Positions 1-10,563 of a DNA stretch of 38,283 bases are shown in pieces. The position numbers and the translations under genes are program-made. Where the stretch lies: assembly GCA_003251535.1 (NCBI GenBank), contig QKFD01000117.1, forward strand, positions 1-38,283, written 5' to 3'. A model generated the notes under the pieces. The model was not told where the DNA came from and ran no database searches. It saw only the letters and a list, made by a program, of their open reading frames with translations. Each line of letters begins with the position of its first letter. The first letter of the stretch is position 1. The stretch comes from Chromatiales bacterium (GTDB lineage: Bacteria; Pseudomonadota; Gammaproteobacteria; Thiohalomonadales; Thiohalomonadaceae).

Positions 1-9
1 CCGACCTAC
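1..9 (-). repeat. partial copy of the palindromic repeat, cut by window edge
   Basis: The first nine bases are identical to the last nine bases of the repeat copy at 188-219, in the same orientation. The rest of this copy would lie outside the window. Nine bases alone is weak evidence, but the nearby full copies make it plausible. Confidence 0.4.
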
Positions 10-52
10 TTTGGTTGGGCTCGGTTTTGCTGTCTCGCTGCGCGGCCAGTTG

Positions 53-83
53 GTAGGTCGGGTTAGCGCAGCGTAACCCGACA
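53..83 (+). repeat. REP-like palindromic repeat, copy A
   Basis: This 31-base unit is itself an imperfect palindrome: GTCGGGTTA on the left faces TAACCCGAC on the right around a GCGCAGC-type centre, so it can fold into a hairpin. A near-identical copy lies inverted at 188-219. Units of this kind (GTCGGGTTAGCGCAGCGTAA core) are widespread intergenic repeats in proteobacteria and resemble REP sequences mobilised by RAYT transposases. No RAYT gene is visible here. Confidence 0.7.
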
Positions 84-187
84 ATCCACACCCCGGCAGA
101 CACCGCCACAAACGCGGCAGTGGAACAACCGCATCGAGCAGTACTAACTCAGCGCCAGTGGAGTGCGGTTGCGCTCCTGCGGAGGGT

Positions 188-219
188 GGTCGGGTTACGC
201 TGCGCTAACGCCGACCTAC
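188..219 (-). repeat. REP-like palindromic repeat, copy B (inverted), overlapping a gene end
   Basis: This is the reverse complement of the unit at 53-83 with one substitution (position 188) and one extra G in the right arm. It covers the last codons and the stop codon of the GNAT gene at 205-645, so the repeat supplies the final residues NVGRR and the TAG stop. Copies A and B together form a larger inverted repeat with about 104 bases between them. Confidence 0.7.
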
Positions 220-645
220 GTTGAGGCGGTAGACGTTGGTCTCCCGTGGGCGGAAGCCGAGTTTCTGATAGAGGCGGTTGGCGGCCAATCGGGCGGGACG
301 CGAGGTGAGGTCAATGCTGACGGCCCCCAGCGCCATGGCCTGATCAATCGCCGCCTGACAGAGGCGTTCGCCGATACCGAGCCCGCGGCTCTGCGCGGAG
401 ACCACCACATCTTCGATCCAGGCGCGCTGCCCTGTGGGGATGCGAAATGAGACCAGGGTGAGGGTCCCCACCAGGGTACCTGCCCAACGGGCGATGAAGA
501 GTGTGGTACAGGGCGCCTCCACCACCTCCCGCAACCCCTGCTCGCTCAACGGCGGTGCAGAGGTCGATAGTTCGGGGAGTAAGGCGTTGATCTCGGCGAC
601 GAGTTGCGGGGTTATCGCGCTGACCTGCTCGATCACTAGCTGCAT
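205..645 (-). CDS. GNAT family N-acetyltransferase
   Basis: A 146-residue single-domain GNAT protein that should transfer an acyl group from acyl-CoA to an amine; the substrate cannot be told. The acetyl-CoA binding motif A is visible as VVVSAQSRGLGIGERL (R/QxxGxG type), preceded by the beta strand AWIEDVVV. The C-terminal ANRLYQKLGF is the usual GNAT motif B. I place the start at the ATG at 645, which has AGCAGG five bases upstream; a GTG two codons earlier is possible. The gene follows the 118-residue unknown gene by 28 bases on the same strand. Its extreme C-terminus and stop codon lie inside a palindromic repeat, so the original end of the gene may have been replaced. Confidence 0.85.
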   Translation of the reverse strand: MQLVIEQVSAITPQLVAEINALLPELSTSAPPLSEQGLREVVEAPCTTLFIARWAGTLVGTLTLVSFRIPTGQRAWIEDVVVSAQSRGLGIGERLCQAAIDQAMALGAVSIDLTSRPARLAANRLYQKLGFRPRETNVYRLNVGRR

Positions 646-673
646 GGGCACCTGCTACTAACTGATGGATACG

Positions 674-1030
674 CTAAGCCTGCCGGAGGCCATCGATCCA
701 CGCCAAATAGGCCTGTGCATCGCGCTCTTGCAGCGCCTTGTACGCCGCCGGCTGCTGTCTCTGTAGCCGCCACTGGCGGGAGGATTGCGGATACTCGGCG
801 GCGCAGAGCAGGTCTCGATAGTCGGTACAGGCGAGTTGGAGATAGGACTCCAATTTGTCCGGCGCCTGCGCTGTCAGATACAACACCCCCAGCCGCACCC
901 TGGCCGGTTCCCGCTGGGAGGGTTCCGCGCCATACTGCTGGAGCCGCTGCGCCACCCTCTCCCTCTCTGAGGCATCGGGGTAGAGCGCCCGTAGGGCCGC
1001 CGGCAAGAGGGCGGCGTAGTCAATTGCCAT
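674..1030 (-). CDS. hypothetical protein, 118 aa
   Basis: I do not recognise this family. From the ATG at 1030 (GGGGA about nine bases upstream) it encodes 118 soluble, helix-rich residues with many Gln, Arg, Leu and Ala and no signal peptide or membrane segment. It has a Trp/Tyr-rich C-terminal half (SSRQWRLQRQ, QAYLAWIDGL) and two cysteines in the middle (LACTDY, LLCAAEY). A longer frame opening at 1147 would run through the katG terminator hairpin and is Pro/Gly/Cys-rich junk, so it is rejected. The gene lies between katG and the GNAT gene, all on the minus strand, and is probably transcribed towards the GNAT gene. Confidence 0.65.
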   Translation of the reverse strand: MAIDYAALLPAALRALYPDASERERVAQRLQQYGAEPSQREPARVRLGVLYLTAQAPDKLESYLQLACTDYRDLLCAAEYPQSSRQWRLQRQQPAAYKALQERDAQAYLAWIDGLRQA

Positions 1031-1104
1031 GGCACCAATCCCCAAGCGCGGGCCGAGATCCGCGCCATAGACTGCCGGGCACGGCCGCCCTTTACAAGCC
1101 TCAC

Positions 1105-1143
1105 CCCGCCCCCCACAGCGCCATCCGGGCGGTGGGGGGCGGG
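1105..1143 (-). terminator. strong hairpin just after katG
   Basis: A perfect 12-bp stem (1105-1116 with 1132-1143) around a 15-base loop starts six bases beyond the katG stop codon. It is almost all G-C. There is no clear T tract after it on the minus strand, so it may act as a 3' stabiliser or a Rho-assisted terminator rather than a classical intrinsic terminator. Confidence 0.65.
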
Positions 1144-1148
1144 ACACC

Positions 1149-3473
<2,325 letters not shown>

Positions 3474-3539
3474 TCATGCTAGGGCCTTTATTGGTCGTTA
3501 TTGAGGCAGCGGCCCACGCCACGCCGGCCCCTTGCGCTC

Positions 3540-5564
3540 TCAAGTCTGGAAGTGGCCCACCAAGCCCCGCAGCTGCTCGGCCAACTGCCCGAGGCGGCGG
3601 CTGGCGCTCCCCAGTTCACGCGCCCCCTCGGCGCTCTGTAGGGCCACCTGGGTGATGTTGGCGAGGTTGCGGTCGATCTCCTCGGCCACCTCCCCCTGCT
3701 GCTGGGCGGCGTGGGCAATCTGGTGGTTCATATCGGTGATGCTGGCCACGGCCCGGGTGATCGCCTCCAGCGCCACCCCGGCCTGGGCCGCCTGATCGAC
3801 GCTGGTCTGGGCCTGGCTCTGCCCGTCGCGCATCGCCGTCACCGCCTCGCGGGCCCCCCCTTGGAGCCGCTCGATCATGCCGCGGATCTCTTGGGTCGCC
3901 TGTTGGGAACGGGAGGCCAAGGTGCGCACCTCGTCGGCCACCACGGCAAAGCCGCGCCCCTGCTCACCGGCCCGCGCCGCCTCAATGGCGGCGTTGAGGG
4001 CCAGCAGATTGGTCTGCTCGGCGATACCGCGGATCACCTCCAGCACACTGCCGATCTGCTCACTGTCCGCCTCCAGCCGACCGATCACCTGCGCCGCCCG
4101 CTCCACCGCCCCGGCCAGGTTGCGGATGGTGTCAACGGTTTGGGTAACCACCTGGCGGCCACCGCTCGCCTCACGGCCGGCCTGCTGGGCGTTCTCCTCG
4201 GCCTGGCGGGCGGAGTCGGCCATCGCCTGGGCGGTGGTGCTCATGCGGCTCATGGCGGCGGCGACCTGTTCGGTCTGCTCCCGCTGCTGCGCCACCCCGC
4301 TGGCGGTGGCGTCGGTCACGGCCGCCATGTGGCGGGCGGCGTCGGCCAGCTCTTCGGTAGAGCGCTGCACTGGTGAAACGATGTCGCGGATGGTGGTGAC
4401 AAAGCGGTTGAAGCCCTGGCAGAGCTGGCCCAACTCGTCGCGGCTGCGCAGGTGGAGGTTGCAGCTGAGGTTGCCGCCCCCCTGGGCGATGTCGCCCATG
4501 GCGGTGACGGCGTAGTGGATGGGACGCACAATGGCACTGCTCAATAGCCACGCCCCCACCACCCCCAGGCCGATGCCGAGCAGCAGCAGCCCCCCGACCC
4601 AGAGCCGCGCCCGCGCCATCTCCTCCAGCAGTTGCTGGCCGCGGATCTGGCTGGTGCGTTGCAGTTCACCCAGCAGGGTCTCCACCGTCTGCTTGGCCTG
4701 GGCCAGTAGCGGCCCCACCTCGGTGCGGATGAGGTGGGCATCCTGGCGCCACTGCTCACCGCCCTGGATCTCCCGCAGCTTGGCCAAGTTGTTCAGGAAC
4801 TGCCCCTTCAGCTCGATGATCCGATCCAGGGCATCCTCCTGTTCAAAGGCCAGCAGTGGGCGCTCCTCCTCCAGCGCCGCCAGACCGGAGTTGACGCTGC
4901 CCAGATAGAGTTCCACCTCGTCCAGCGCCGGTTGGTTGCGAAACGCCAGGTAGGCGCGGATCCCGTTCATGACGTTGGCGAAGGCGTAGCGGAGATCGGT
5001 GATGTGGGTATACAGCAGTCGCCGCTCGGTGCTGACCGGCTGATCCTGCTCGGCGAGGGCCATCTGGCTCATGAGCTGGAGCAGCTGTTGGGAGAGCGGG
5101 TTGATCTCGCGGGCGGCGTAGGCGATGGCGGGGAAGTTCTTGCGGTCGTCGGCCGCCAGCCGCCCCATCGCCTCACCCAAGCTATCCAGCAGCTCCACCT
5201 GTTGGCGGAGTTGGGCCACCGCCTGGGTGGCGGTGCCATCGGCCGCCACTAGCCGCTGGCCCTGCAACTGATCCAGCAACGTCTTTGCCTGGCTGATGCT
5301 GGTATGGAACGCCTCTTGGTGGATCGCCTCTTTGCTCAGCAGGTGGAAACCGAGTTCCGCCGAGGCGGTCTCCAGCTCCACCGAGAGCGCCAGCCCCTCC
5401 TGGAGCAACGGCTGTACGTCGTGGATCAGGGCGTCCATCTCCCGCTGACCGTCACTGAGGGTGCGCAGATTGATGGCGGCCACCAGGGCGAGGATGCAGA
5501 GCAGCAGGCCGAAACCAAGGAACAGCTTGGCGCGAATGGAGAGGTTGGCAAGCAGTGTGGACAT
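3540..5564 (-). CDS. methyl-accepting chemotaxis protein
   Basis: A 674-residue membrane chemoreceptor. TM1 is at about residues 14-33 ([17 protein letters not shown]) and TM2 at about 321-342 ([18 protein letters not shown]). Between them lies a helical periplasmic ligand region of about 285 residues. A HAMP domain follows (about 343-395), then a long coiled-coil signalling domain whose hairpin tip carries the invariant [19 protein letters not shown] (about 516-535). No C-terminal CheR/CheB-tethering pentapeptide is present; the protein ends LVGHFQT. The start is the ATG at 5564, directly before the first membrane helix; the frame extends 16 residues further upstream without a better start. 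No che genes are nearby, so it should work with a chemotaxis or Pil-Chp array encoded elsewhere. The ligand is unknown. Confidence 0.93.
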   Translation of the reverse strand: MSTLLANLSIRAKLFLGFGLLLCILALVAAINLRTLSDGQREMDALIHDVQPLLQEGLALSVELETASAELGFHLLSKEAIHQEAFHTSISQAKTLLDQLQGQRLVAADGTATQAVAQLRQQVELLDSLGEAMGRLAADDRKNFPAIAYAAREINPLSQQLLQLMSQMALAEQDQPVSTERRLLYTHITDLRYAFANVMNGIRAYLAFRNQPALDEVELYLGSVNSGLAALEEERPLLAFEQEDALDRIIELKGQFLNNLAKLREIQGGEQWRQDAHLIRTEVGPLLAQAKQTVETLLGELQRTSQIRGQQLLEEMARARLWVGGLLLLGIGLGVVGAWLLSSAIVRPIHYAVTAMGDIAQGGGNLSCNLHLRSRDELGQLCQGFNRFVTTIRDIVSPVQRSTEELADAARHMAAVTDATASGVAQQREQTEQVAAAMSRMSTTAQAMADSARQAEENAQQAGREASGGRQVVTQTVDTIRNLAGAVERAAQVIGRLEADSEQIGSVLEVIRGIAEQTNLLALNAAIEAARAGEQGRGFAVVADEVRTLASRSQQATQEIRGMIERLQGGAREAVTAMRDGQSQAQTSVDQAAQAGVALEAITRAVASITDMNHQIAHAAQQQGEVAEEIDRNLANITQVALQSAEGARELGSASRRLGQLAEQLRGLVGHFQT

Positions 5565-5863
5565 GGGCGCAGGACCTTTGTGACCCGTGGCAGTCCGGCC
5601 CCGCTGGCGCATGGCCGGCCCGCCGTTGAGCTTGCAATATAGGACGTCGCCAGGCCCCGGCAGCGGACCTCCCCGCCAGCGCTACGACCCGCCCGCCCCT
5701 GGCACCCTGCCTGGCAGGCGGGCCGACGCAGTGGGTGGGTGGCGTTGACCATAGCAGCCCCCCAGCGCGGGCAATACTAGGGATCCCCCTAACCCCGGCG
5801 GTGGTGCCCCCGTTGCCGGCGGCGGCGGGTTAAACTGCACCGACCCGTGAGGACCCCCACCCT
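5565..5863. other. intergenic region between divergent MCP and radical SAM genes
   Basis: About 300 bases between two divergent genes. It holds an inverted repeat GCCCGCC (5691-5697) with GGCGGGC (5717-5723), and a small palindrome TAGGGATCCCCCTA at 5778-5791 that could be an operator. A TTGACC at 5745 has no correctly spaced -10 partner, so I do not call a promoter. A GTGAGGA ten bases upstream of 5864 is the ribosome-binding site of the radical SAM gene. No small gene was recognised. Confidence 0.5.
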
Positions 5864-7195
5864 ATGCAGATCGCGCTCATCTCCCCCAAAGGCCCCCTCT
5901 ACCGCCACCGTGGCGGGATCTTCAAGCGCTCGCTGCGCTACGCCCCGCTCACCCTCACCACCCTGGCGGCGCTGGTGCCAGCGGAGCTGGGGGCGACGGT
6001 ACGGCTCTATGACGAGGGGGTGGAGGAGCTGCCGGCCGATCTTGAGGCCGATCTGGTGGGGTTGACGGTCATCACCGGCACCGCCCCGCGCAGCTACGAG
6101 CTGGCGGATCAGTTCCGCCGCCGCGGCATCCCGGTGGTGCTGGGGGGGCCCCATGTCACCCTCCTGCCGGAGGAGGCGGCGGCCCACGCCGATGCGGTGG
6201 TCACCGGCTATGCCGAGCAGAGTTGGCCACAGCTGCTGCGCGACTTCGCCCGCGGCCAGCTGGCGCCGCGCTACCGCCAGGGGGCCGATTTCCGCCTCGA
6301 TAGCCCGGTCTTCCCCGCCCGCCAGCTGCTGGATAGGCGCCACTTTCTCACCATGGATGTGTTCGAGGCGACCCGCTCCTGCAACCACGACTGCGACTTC
6401 TGCGTCGCCCCCACCGCCTGGGGCCGCAAGCCCTATCAGAAGCCGGTGGAGCATGTGGTGGAGGATATCCGCCGCCAGGGGGCGAAGCGGGCCATCTTCA
6501 TTGATCTCAACCTGATCGCCGATCGCGCCTACGCCAGCCGCCTGTTCCGCGCCCTGATCCCCCTCGGGATCCGCTGGTTTGGCCTCTCCACCCTGCTCAT
6601 CGCCCACGACCCGGAGCTGCTGGGCCTGATGGCCCAGAGCGGCTGCCGCGGTCTGCTCATCGGCTTTGAGACCATCTCCAGCGCCAACCTCGCCTCCGCC
6701 CACAAACGGTTCAACGACCCAGCGGCCTACCAAGCGGTGGTGGCCGAACTCCACCGCCACGGCATCAGCGTCATGGGCTGCTTTGTCTTTGGCCTGGATG
6801 AGGATACCGAGGAGGTGTTTGAGCGCACCGCCCGCTTCGTGGTAGAGGCGGCCATCGACCTGCCCCGCTTCGCCATCGCCACCCCCTTCCCCGGCACGCC
6901 GTTCTATCAACGGCTGGAGGCGGAGGGGCGCATCCTCAGCCGCGACTGGGAGCTGTATGACGGCCAGCATGTGGTGTTCCGCCCGGCGCGGATGTCGGTG
7001 GCGGCGCTGGCCGCCGGCCACGAGTGGGCCTGGCGCTACGCCTACCGCTACCGCTCCATCGCCCGCCGCCTGCTGCGCTCGCGGGTGCAGCTGCCCATCG
7101 CCATCTCCTCCAACCTGGGCTACCGCTTCTACGCCCACCACCTGCACTGCTTCTACAACTGCGACTGGTACACCGGCCAGCGCGCCGCCGTCTGA
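5864..7195 (+). CDS. B12-binding domain radical SAM protein (first of a pair)
   Basis: A 443-residue cytoplasmic protein. Residues 1-140 form a Rossmann-like cobalamin-binding fold (ADLVGLTVITGTAPRSYEL, VVLGGPHVTLLPEE). The radical SAM core follows from about 160, with the cluster cysteines Cys173, Cys177 and Cys180 in RSCNHDCDFC. Later core landmarks are GCRGLLIGFE and FPGTPFYQRLEAEGR. Enzymes of this family methylate unactivated carbons or rearrange substrates in lipid, hopanoid, antibiotic and tetrapyrrole pathways; the reaction here cannot be told from sequence. The stop codon overlaps the next gene's start (TGATG), so the pair is translationally coupled. Base composition is markedly G+C rich. 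Confidence 0.92.
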   Translation: MQIALISPKGPLYRHRGGIFKRSLRYAPLTLTTLAALVPAELGATVRLYDEGVEELPADLEADLVGLTVITGTAPRSYELADQFRRRGIPVVLGGPHVTLLPEEAAAHADAVVTGYAEQSWPQLLRDFARGQLAPRYRQGADFRLDSPVFPARQLLDRRHFLTMDVFEATRSCNHDCDFCVAPTAWGRKPYQKPVEHVVEDIRRQGAKRAIFIDLNLIADRAYASRLFRALIPLGIRWFGLSTLLIAHDPELLGLMAQSGCRGLLIGFETISSANLASAHKRFNDPAAYQAVVAELHRHGISVMGCFVFGLDEDTEEVFERTARFVVEAAIDLPRFAIATPFPGTPFYQRLEAEGRILSRDWELYDGQHVVFRPARMSVAALAAGHEWAWRYAYRYRSIARRLLRSRVQLPIAISSNLGYRFYAHHLHCFYNCDWYTGQRAAV

Positions 7196-8544
7196 TGCGC
7201 CTCACCCTCATCCATCCCGCCATGGGCCGCCGCGTCGGCCAACGCTATCTGCGCAGCTGGCAGATGGAGTCACTGCCGGCGGCGCTGCTGGCCGGGCTCA
7301 CCCCGCCGGGGGTGGAGGTGCGTTTCTATGACGACCGCATGGAGGCGATCCCCTTCGACGAGCCGACCGATCTCGTCGCCCTCTCCGTGGAGACCTACAC
7401 CGCCCGCCGCGCCTACCAGATCGCCTCCGACTACCGCGCCCGCGGCGTGCCGGTGGTGATGGGGGGGTTCCACGCCACCCTCTGCCCGGAGGAGGTGGGG
7501 CGCTACGCCGAGGCGGTGGTGGTGGGGGAGGCAGAGGGGATCTGGCCGGAGCTGATCGACGACTTCCGCCACGGCCGCTTGCAGCCGCGCTACCAAGGCG
7601 CCCCCCGCCCTGGCCTGCTGGAGCTACCGTTTGACCGCTCCCTCTTTGCCGGCAAGCACTACCTCCCCATCGCCCTGGTGGAGGCGGGACGCGGCTGCCG
7701 CTTCCGCTGCGACTTCTGCGCGGTGCAGGGCTTCTTTGGCGGGCGCCACCAGCAGCGGCCGGTGGAGGATGTGGTGCGGGAGCTGCGGACCCTCGGCCAC
7801 GCCCGGCTCATCTTCTTTGTCGATGACAACTTCGGTGCCGATCGCCCGGCGGCGCTCGAACTGCTCCGCGCCATCGCCCCCTTGCGGCTGCGCTGGGTGA
7901 CCCAGATCGCCATCGACGCCGCCCACGACGAGGCGTTTGTGGCCGCCCTGGCCGAGGCCGGCTGCCGCGGTGTGCTCATCGGCCTGGAGAGCCTCGATGC
8001 CGACGCCCTGCGCCAGATGAACAAGGGCTTCAACACCATGCGCGGCGGCTTCGGTCCGGCCCTGGCCCAGCTGCGCCGCCACCGCATCCCGGTCTACGCC
8101 ACCTTCGTCTTCGGCTACGACGGCGACACCGCCGCCAGCTTCGACAACGCCCTCGCCTTCGCCATCGAGCAGCGCTTCTACATCGCCGCCTTCAACCATC
8201 TGGTCCCCTTCCCCGGCACACCGCTCTACCAGCGGCTGCAACAGGAGCAGCGGCTGCTGTTTGACCAGTGGTGGCTGGATCCCCACTACCGCTACAACCT
8301 CGCTCCCTTTCAGCCGCGCCAGCTCACCCCGGAGGCGCTGCGCACCCACTGCGTCGCCACCCGCCGCCGCTTCTACTCCGCCGGCAGCATCCTGCGCCGC
8401 GGCCTGGCCGCCAGCAACCGCCCCGATCTCTTCATGCTGCGCAACTTCCTCCCCATCAACCTGATGCACCGGCTGGAGATCGGCCAGCGCGACCACCACC
8501 CGCTGGGCGATGCCGGCTGGCGCGGGGAGCTGCTGCCGGTGTGA
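7195..8544 (+). CDS. B12-binding domain radical SAM protein (second of a pair)
   Basis: A 449-residue paralogue of the preceding protein. The N-terminal cobalamin-binding domain shows VRFYDDRMEAIP and VVMGGFHATLCPEE. The radical SAM core carries Cys168, Cys172 and Cys175 in GRGCRFRCDFCAV, followed by FFVDDNFGADR, GCRGVLIGLESLD and FPGTPLYQRLQQE. The ATG at 7195 is shared with the TGA of the upstream gene; a longer open frame starting at 7024 overlaps that gene heavily and is rejected. The two proteins share the same architecture but are clearly divergent, which suggests sequential steps or a heteromeric pair acting on one substrate. The stop overlaps the GTG of the GNAT-like gene. Confidence 0.92.
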   Translation: MRLTLIHPAMGRRVGQRYLRSWQMESLPAALLAGLTPPGVEVRFYDDRMEAIPFDEPTDLVALSVETYTARRAYQIASDYRARGVPVVMGGFHATLCPEEVGRYAEAVVVGEAEGIWPELIDDFRHGRLQPRYQGAPRPGLLELPFDRSLFAGKHYLPIALVEAGRGCRFRCDFCAVQGFFGGRHQQRPVEDVVRELRTLGHARLIFFVDDNFGADRPAALELLRAIAPLRLRWVTQIAIDAAHDEAFVAALAEAGCRGVLIGLESLDADALRQMNKGFNTMRGGFGPALAQLRRHRIPVYATFVFGYDGDTAASFDNALAFAIEQRFYIAAFNHLVPFPGTPLYQRLQQEQRLLFDQWWLDPHYRYNLAPFQPRQLTPEALRTHCVATRRRFYSAGSILRRGLAASNRPDLFMLRNFLPINLMHRLEIGQRDHHPLGDAGWRGELLPV

Positions 8545-9647
8545 GCGGGGCACAGGAGATAGTCCGGGCCGGCCTCTGCTACCGCCTGGCGGGGGCCGCC
8601 GATGAGGCGGAGCTGCGCGCCCTGCTGCAACCTCCGCTGCCGGGCTGGGTGGCCCTCAGCTTTGAGCGCGAACCCCACTACTTCGCCGCCGCGGCCAGTG
8701 AGGGGGAGCGCCACGCGGTACTGCTGGCGCGGGAGCTAAAATCGGGCCGGCTGGCGGGCTACTACAGCCGGGCGGTGCGCCCCGCCTATATCAATGGTGA
8801 GCGGCAGTGGCTCGGCTATCTCGGCCAGCTGCGGGTCGCCCCCGCCTTCCGCGGCGGCTACCACTACATCCGCCACGGCTTTGCCGCCGGCCGCGCCCTC
8901 TTGCGCCGCCCCGACGAGCTGCCGTTTGATCTCACCAGCATCCTCGGTGACAACCACCCCGCCCGCCGCCTACTCACCGCCGATCTGCCAGGGATGCCGC
9001 GCTACAGCCCGCTCTCGCCCTTGCTGACGTGGGTGTTCCGCAGCCGGCGCGGGGCGCTGCCGAGCGGCCTAGTCAGCGGCGGCGAGGTGGGGCTGGCGGC
9101 CATCGCCGACTGCCTGCAACGCAATCTGCGGCGGGCCCAGTGCGCCCCCTACTGGGACCCCGCCCGCCTGACCCAGGCCGGCCTCAGCGCCGACGACTTT
9201 CTGGTGATCCAGGGCGGGGGGCAGGTGACGGCCTGCGCCGCGGTGTGGGACCTGCGGGCGGTGAAGCAGGCGGTGGTGCGCGGCTACCGCCCCCCCATCC
9301 AGCAGCTGCGCCTGCTGCTCAACGGCATCGCCCCCCTGCTCGGCCTGCCGCGGCTGCCGCCCTTAGGGAGCGTCCTGCGCCAGGGCTACCTCTCCCACCT
9401 CGCCTGCGATGCCGACGACGGCAGCGCGGCGGCACTGCTGCTGCGCGGCGCCCGCGCCCAGGCCGCCCGGCGCGGCCTCGATAGCCTGCTACTCGGCACC
9501 ACCCCCAGCCACCCCCTGGCGCCCCCCCTCGCCCGCCAAGGGCGCCACCTGGAGTACCGCAGCCAGCTCTATCTGGTCCACTGGCCAGAGCTGCCACCGC
9601 CCCTACTCGACCAGCGCCCGCTACAGGTAGAGCTGGCCACCCTCTAA
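8541..9647 (+). CDS. GNAT-like acyltransferase, 368 aa
   Basis: A protein about twice the length of a simple GNAT domain. The N-terminal half shows the GNAT core GYLGQLRVAPAFRGG, a degenerate form of motif A (RxxGxG/A normally). The C-terminal half contains a second GNAT-like fold by eye (YLSHLACDADDGSAAALLLR, then ARRGLDSLLLG). I start it at the GTG at 8541, which overlaps the previous stop by four bases and has GGGGAG upstream. No ATG start fits, and upstream extension would run into the radical SAM gene. As the third gene of a coupled operon it probably acylates the product of the radical SAM enzymes, but that is inference. It ends four bases from the convergent AurF-like gene. Confidence 0.75.
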   Translation: MSGAQEIVRAGLCYRLAGAADEAELRALLQPPLPGWVALSFEREPHYFAAAASEGERHAVLLARELKSGRLAGYYSRAVRPAYINGERQWLGYLGQLRVAPAFRGGYHYIRHGFAAGRALLRRPDELPFDLTSILGDNHPARRLLTADLPGMPRYSPLSPLLTWVFRSRRGALPSGLVSGGEVGLAAIADCLQRNLRRAQCAPYWDPARLTQAGLSADDFLVIQGGGQVTACAAVWDLRAVKQAVVRGYRPPIQQLRLLLNGIAPLLGLPRLPPLGSVLRQGYLSHLACDADDGSAAALLLRGARAQAARRGLDSLLLGTTPSHPLAPPLARQGRHLEYRSQLYLVHWPELPPPLLDQRPLQVELATL

Positions 9648-9651
9648 CGGC

Positions 9652-10563
9652 TCAGCGCCAGTGGAAGGCGGGATAGCGCTGGAGCAGGGCGTGGGTCAAC
9701 GGCAGTGCCTGGGGGGAGTCAATGAGTTCGGCCAGCCCCGGATCGCGCCCCAACGCCCGCACCGCCGCCACCATCTGCGGCAGCGCCGGGCGCAGCGCGG
9801 GGAACTCGGCGACCAGGTGGTGCAGCACCCGGATCCCGGAGCGTTTGGGGGCCAGCAGTTCCGCCAATAAATAGCGGAACAGCCGGCCGTTCAGGGCGTT
9901 CGCCCAGGGCCGCAGCTCGGCCGATAGCAGCTCGATGAGGCTGGCGTCGAGCTGTACATGGCGCGCCTCGTCCAGCAGGTGGAGGCGGTGCAGCTCCACA
10001 TAGCTCGGCGCCAGCCCCGGCTCCGCCAACAGCTGGCGGGAGAAGGCGGTGGAGAACTCCTCCAGCAGCAAGATCAGCCACACCAGCAGCGGCCAGCGCC
10101 CCGGTATGGCGCCCACCAGCGCCAGCAGCCCTTGCGCCAACTGGCCCGGGCGGGCGAAGTAACCGCCCGCATCGCCATAGGCGGCCGGCAGCAGGGCGCG
10201 GTTGAAGGCGAGGAAGAGGGCGTGGTGGCGCCCCTCCTCCAACAGCATCAGCCGCAGGCAGTCGGCCAGTAGCGGCTGCCGCTGCTGGAGCCGGCGCTGG
10301 AGCCGCGCCACCACCCGCTGCGTGAAGCCGGCCTCAAACAGCATGAATAGCTCATTGGCCCGCAGCCCGGAGAGCTGGTTGTAGCGCAGCTGTTGGGCGC
10401 TGCTCAGCCGCTCCCACCAGGGGGTGTGCCAGAGCTGGGTGAAGCGATCCGCCACCAGCGGTTGGCAGAGCGGCAGTGAGGGGGGCGGTGGTGCCCGGTA
10501 GTGCCCCTGCGCCGCCTCGCTCGCCTGCTGGAGCGCCGTCAACTGCTCAAGGTCCAGGCTCAT
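9652..10563 (-). CDS. AurF-like ferritin-fold diiron oxygenase
   Basis: A 303-residue helical protein with the metal-ligand pattern of the p-aminobenzoate N-oxygenase (AurF) family. The pattern comprises a first-helix Glu in ANELFMLFEAGF (Glu71 or Glu77), Glu110-x-x-His113 in LLEEGRHH, Glu168/169 in LLEEFSTAF, and His195-x3-Glu199-x2-His202 in HLLDEARH. That last spacing, HxxxExxH, is the AurF signature with the additional histidine ligand. The family uses O2 at a diiron site to oxidise amines to nitro groups or to do related oxidations; the substrate here is unknown. The ATG overlaps the stop of the upstream desaturase (ATGA), so the two are translationally coupled. Confidence 0.85.
   Translation of the reverse strand: MSLDLEQLTALQQASEAAQGHYRAPPPPSLPLCQPLVADRFTQLWHTPWWERLSSAQQLRYNQLSGLRANELFMLFEAGFTQRVVARLQRRLQQRQPLLADCLRLMLLEEGRHHALFLAFNRALLPAAYGDAGGYFARPGQLAQGLLALVGAIPGRWPLLVWLILLLEEFSTAFSRQLLAEPGLAPSYVELHRLHLLDEARHVQLDASLIELLSAELRPWANALNGRLFRYLLAELLAPKRSGIRVLHHLVAEFPALRPALPQMVAAVRALGRDPGLAELIDSPQALPLTHALLQRYPAFHWR

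Noticed and set aside
5745-5778. Possible promoter TTGACC ... AATACT upstream of the radical SAM pair
   Set aside because: The spacer is about 22 bases, too long for a sigma-70 promoter.
5789-7147. 452-codon open frame on the minus strand opposite the first radical SAM gene
   Set aside because: Its translation is His/Gln/Gly/Ala-rich with no family motif, and the plus strand has complete B12 and radical SAM signatures. Long antisense frames are expected in GC-rich DNA.
7624-8553. 309-codon minus-strand frame opposite the second radical SAM gene
   Set aside because: Low-complexity translation and no motif; shadow of the real gene.
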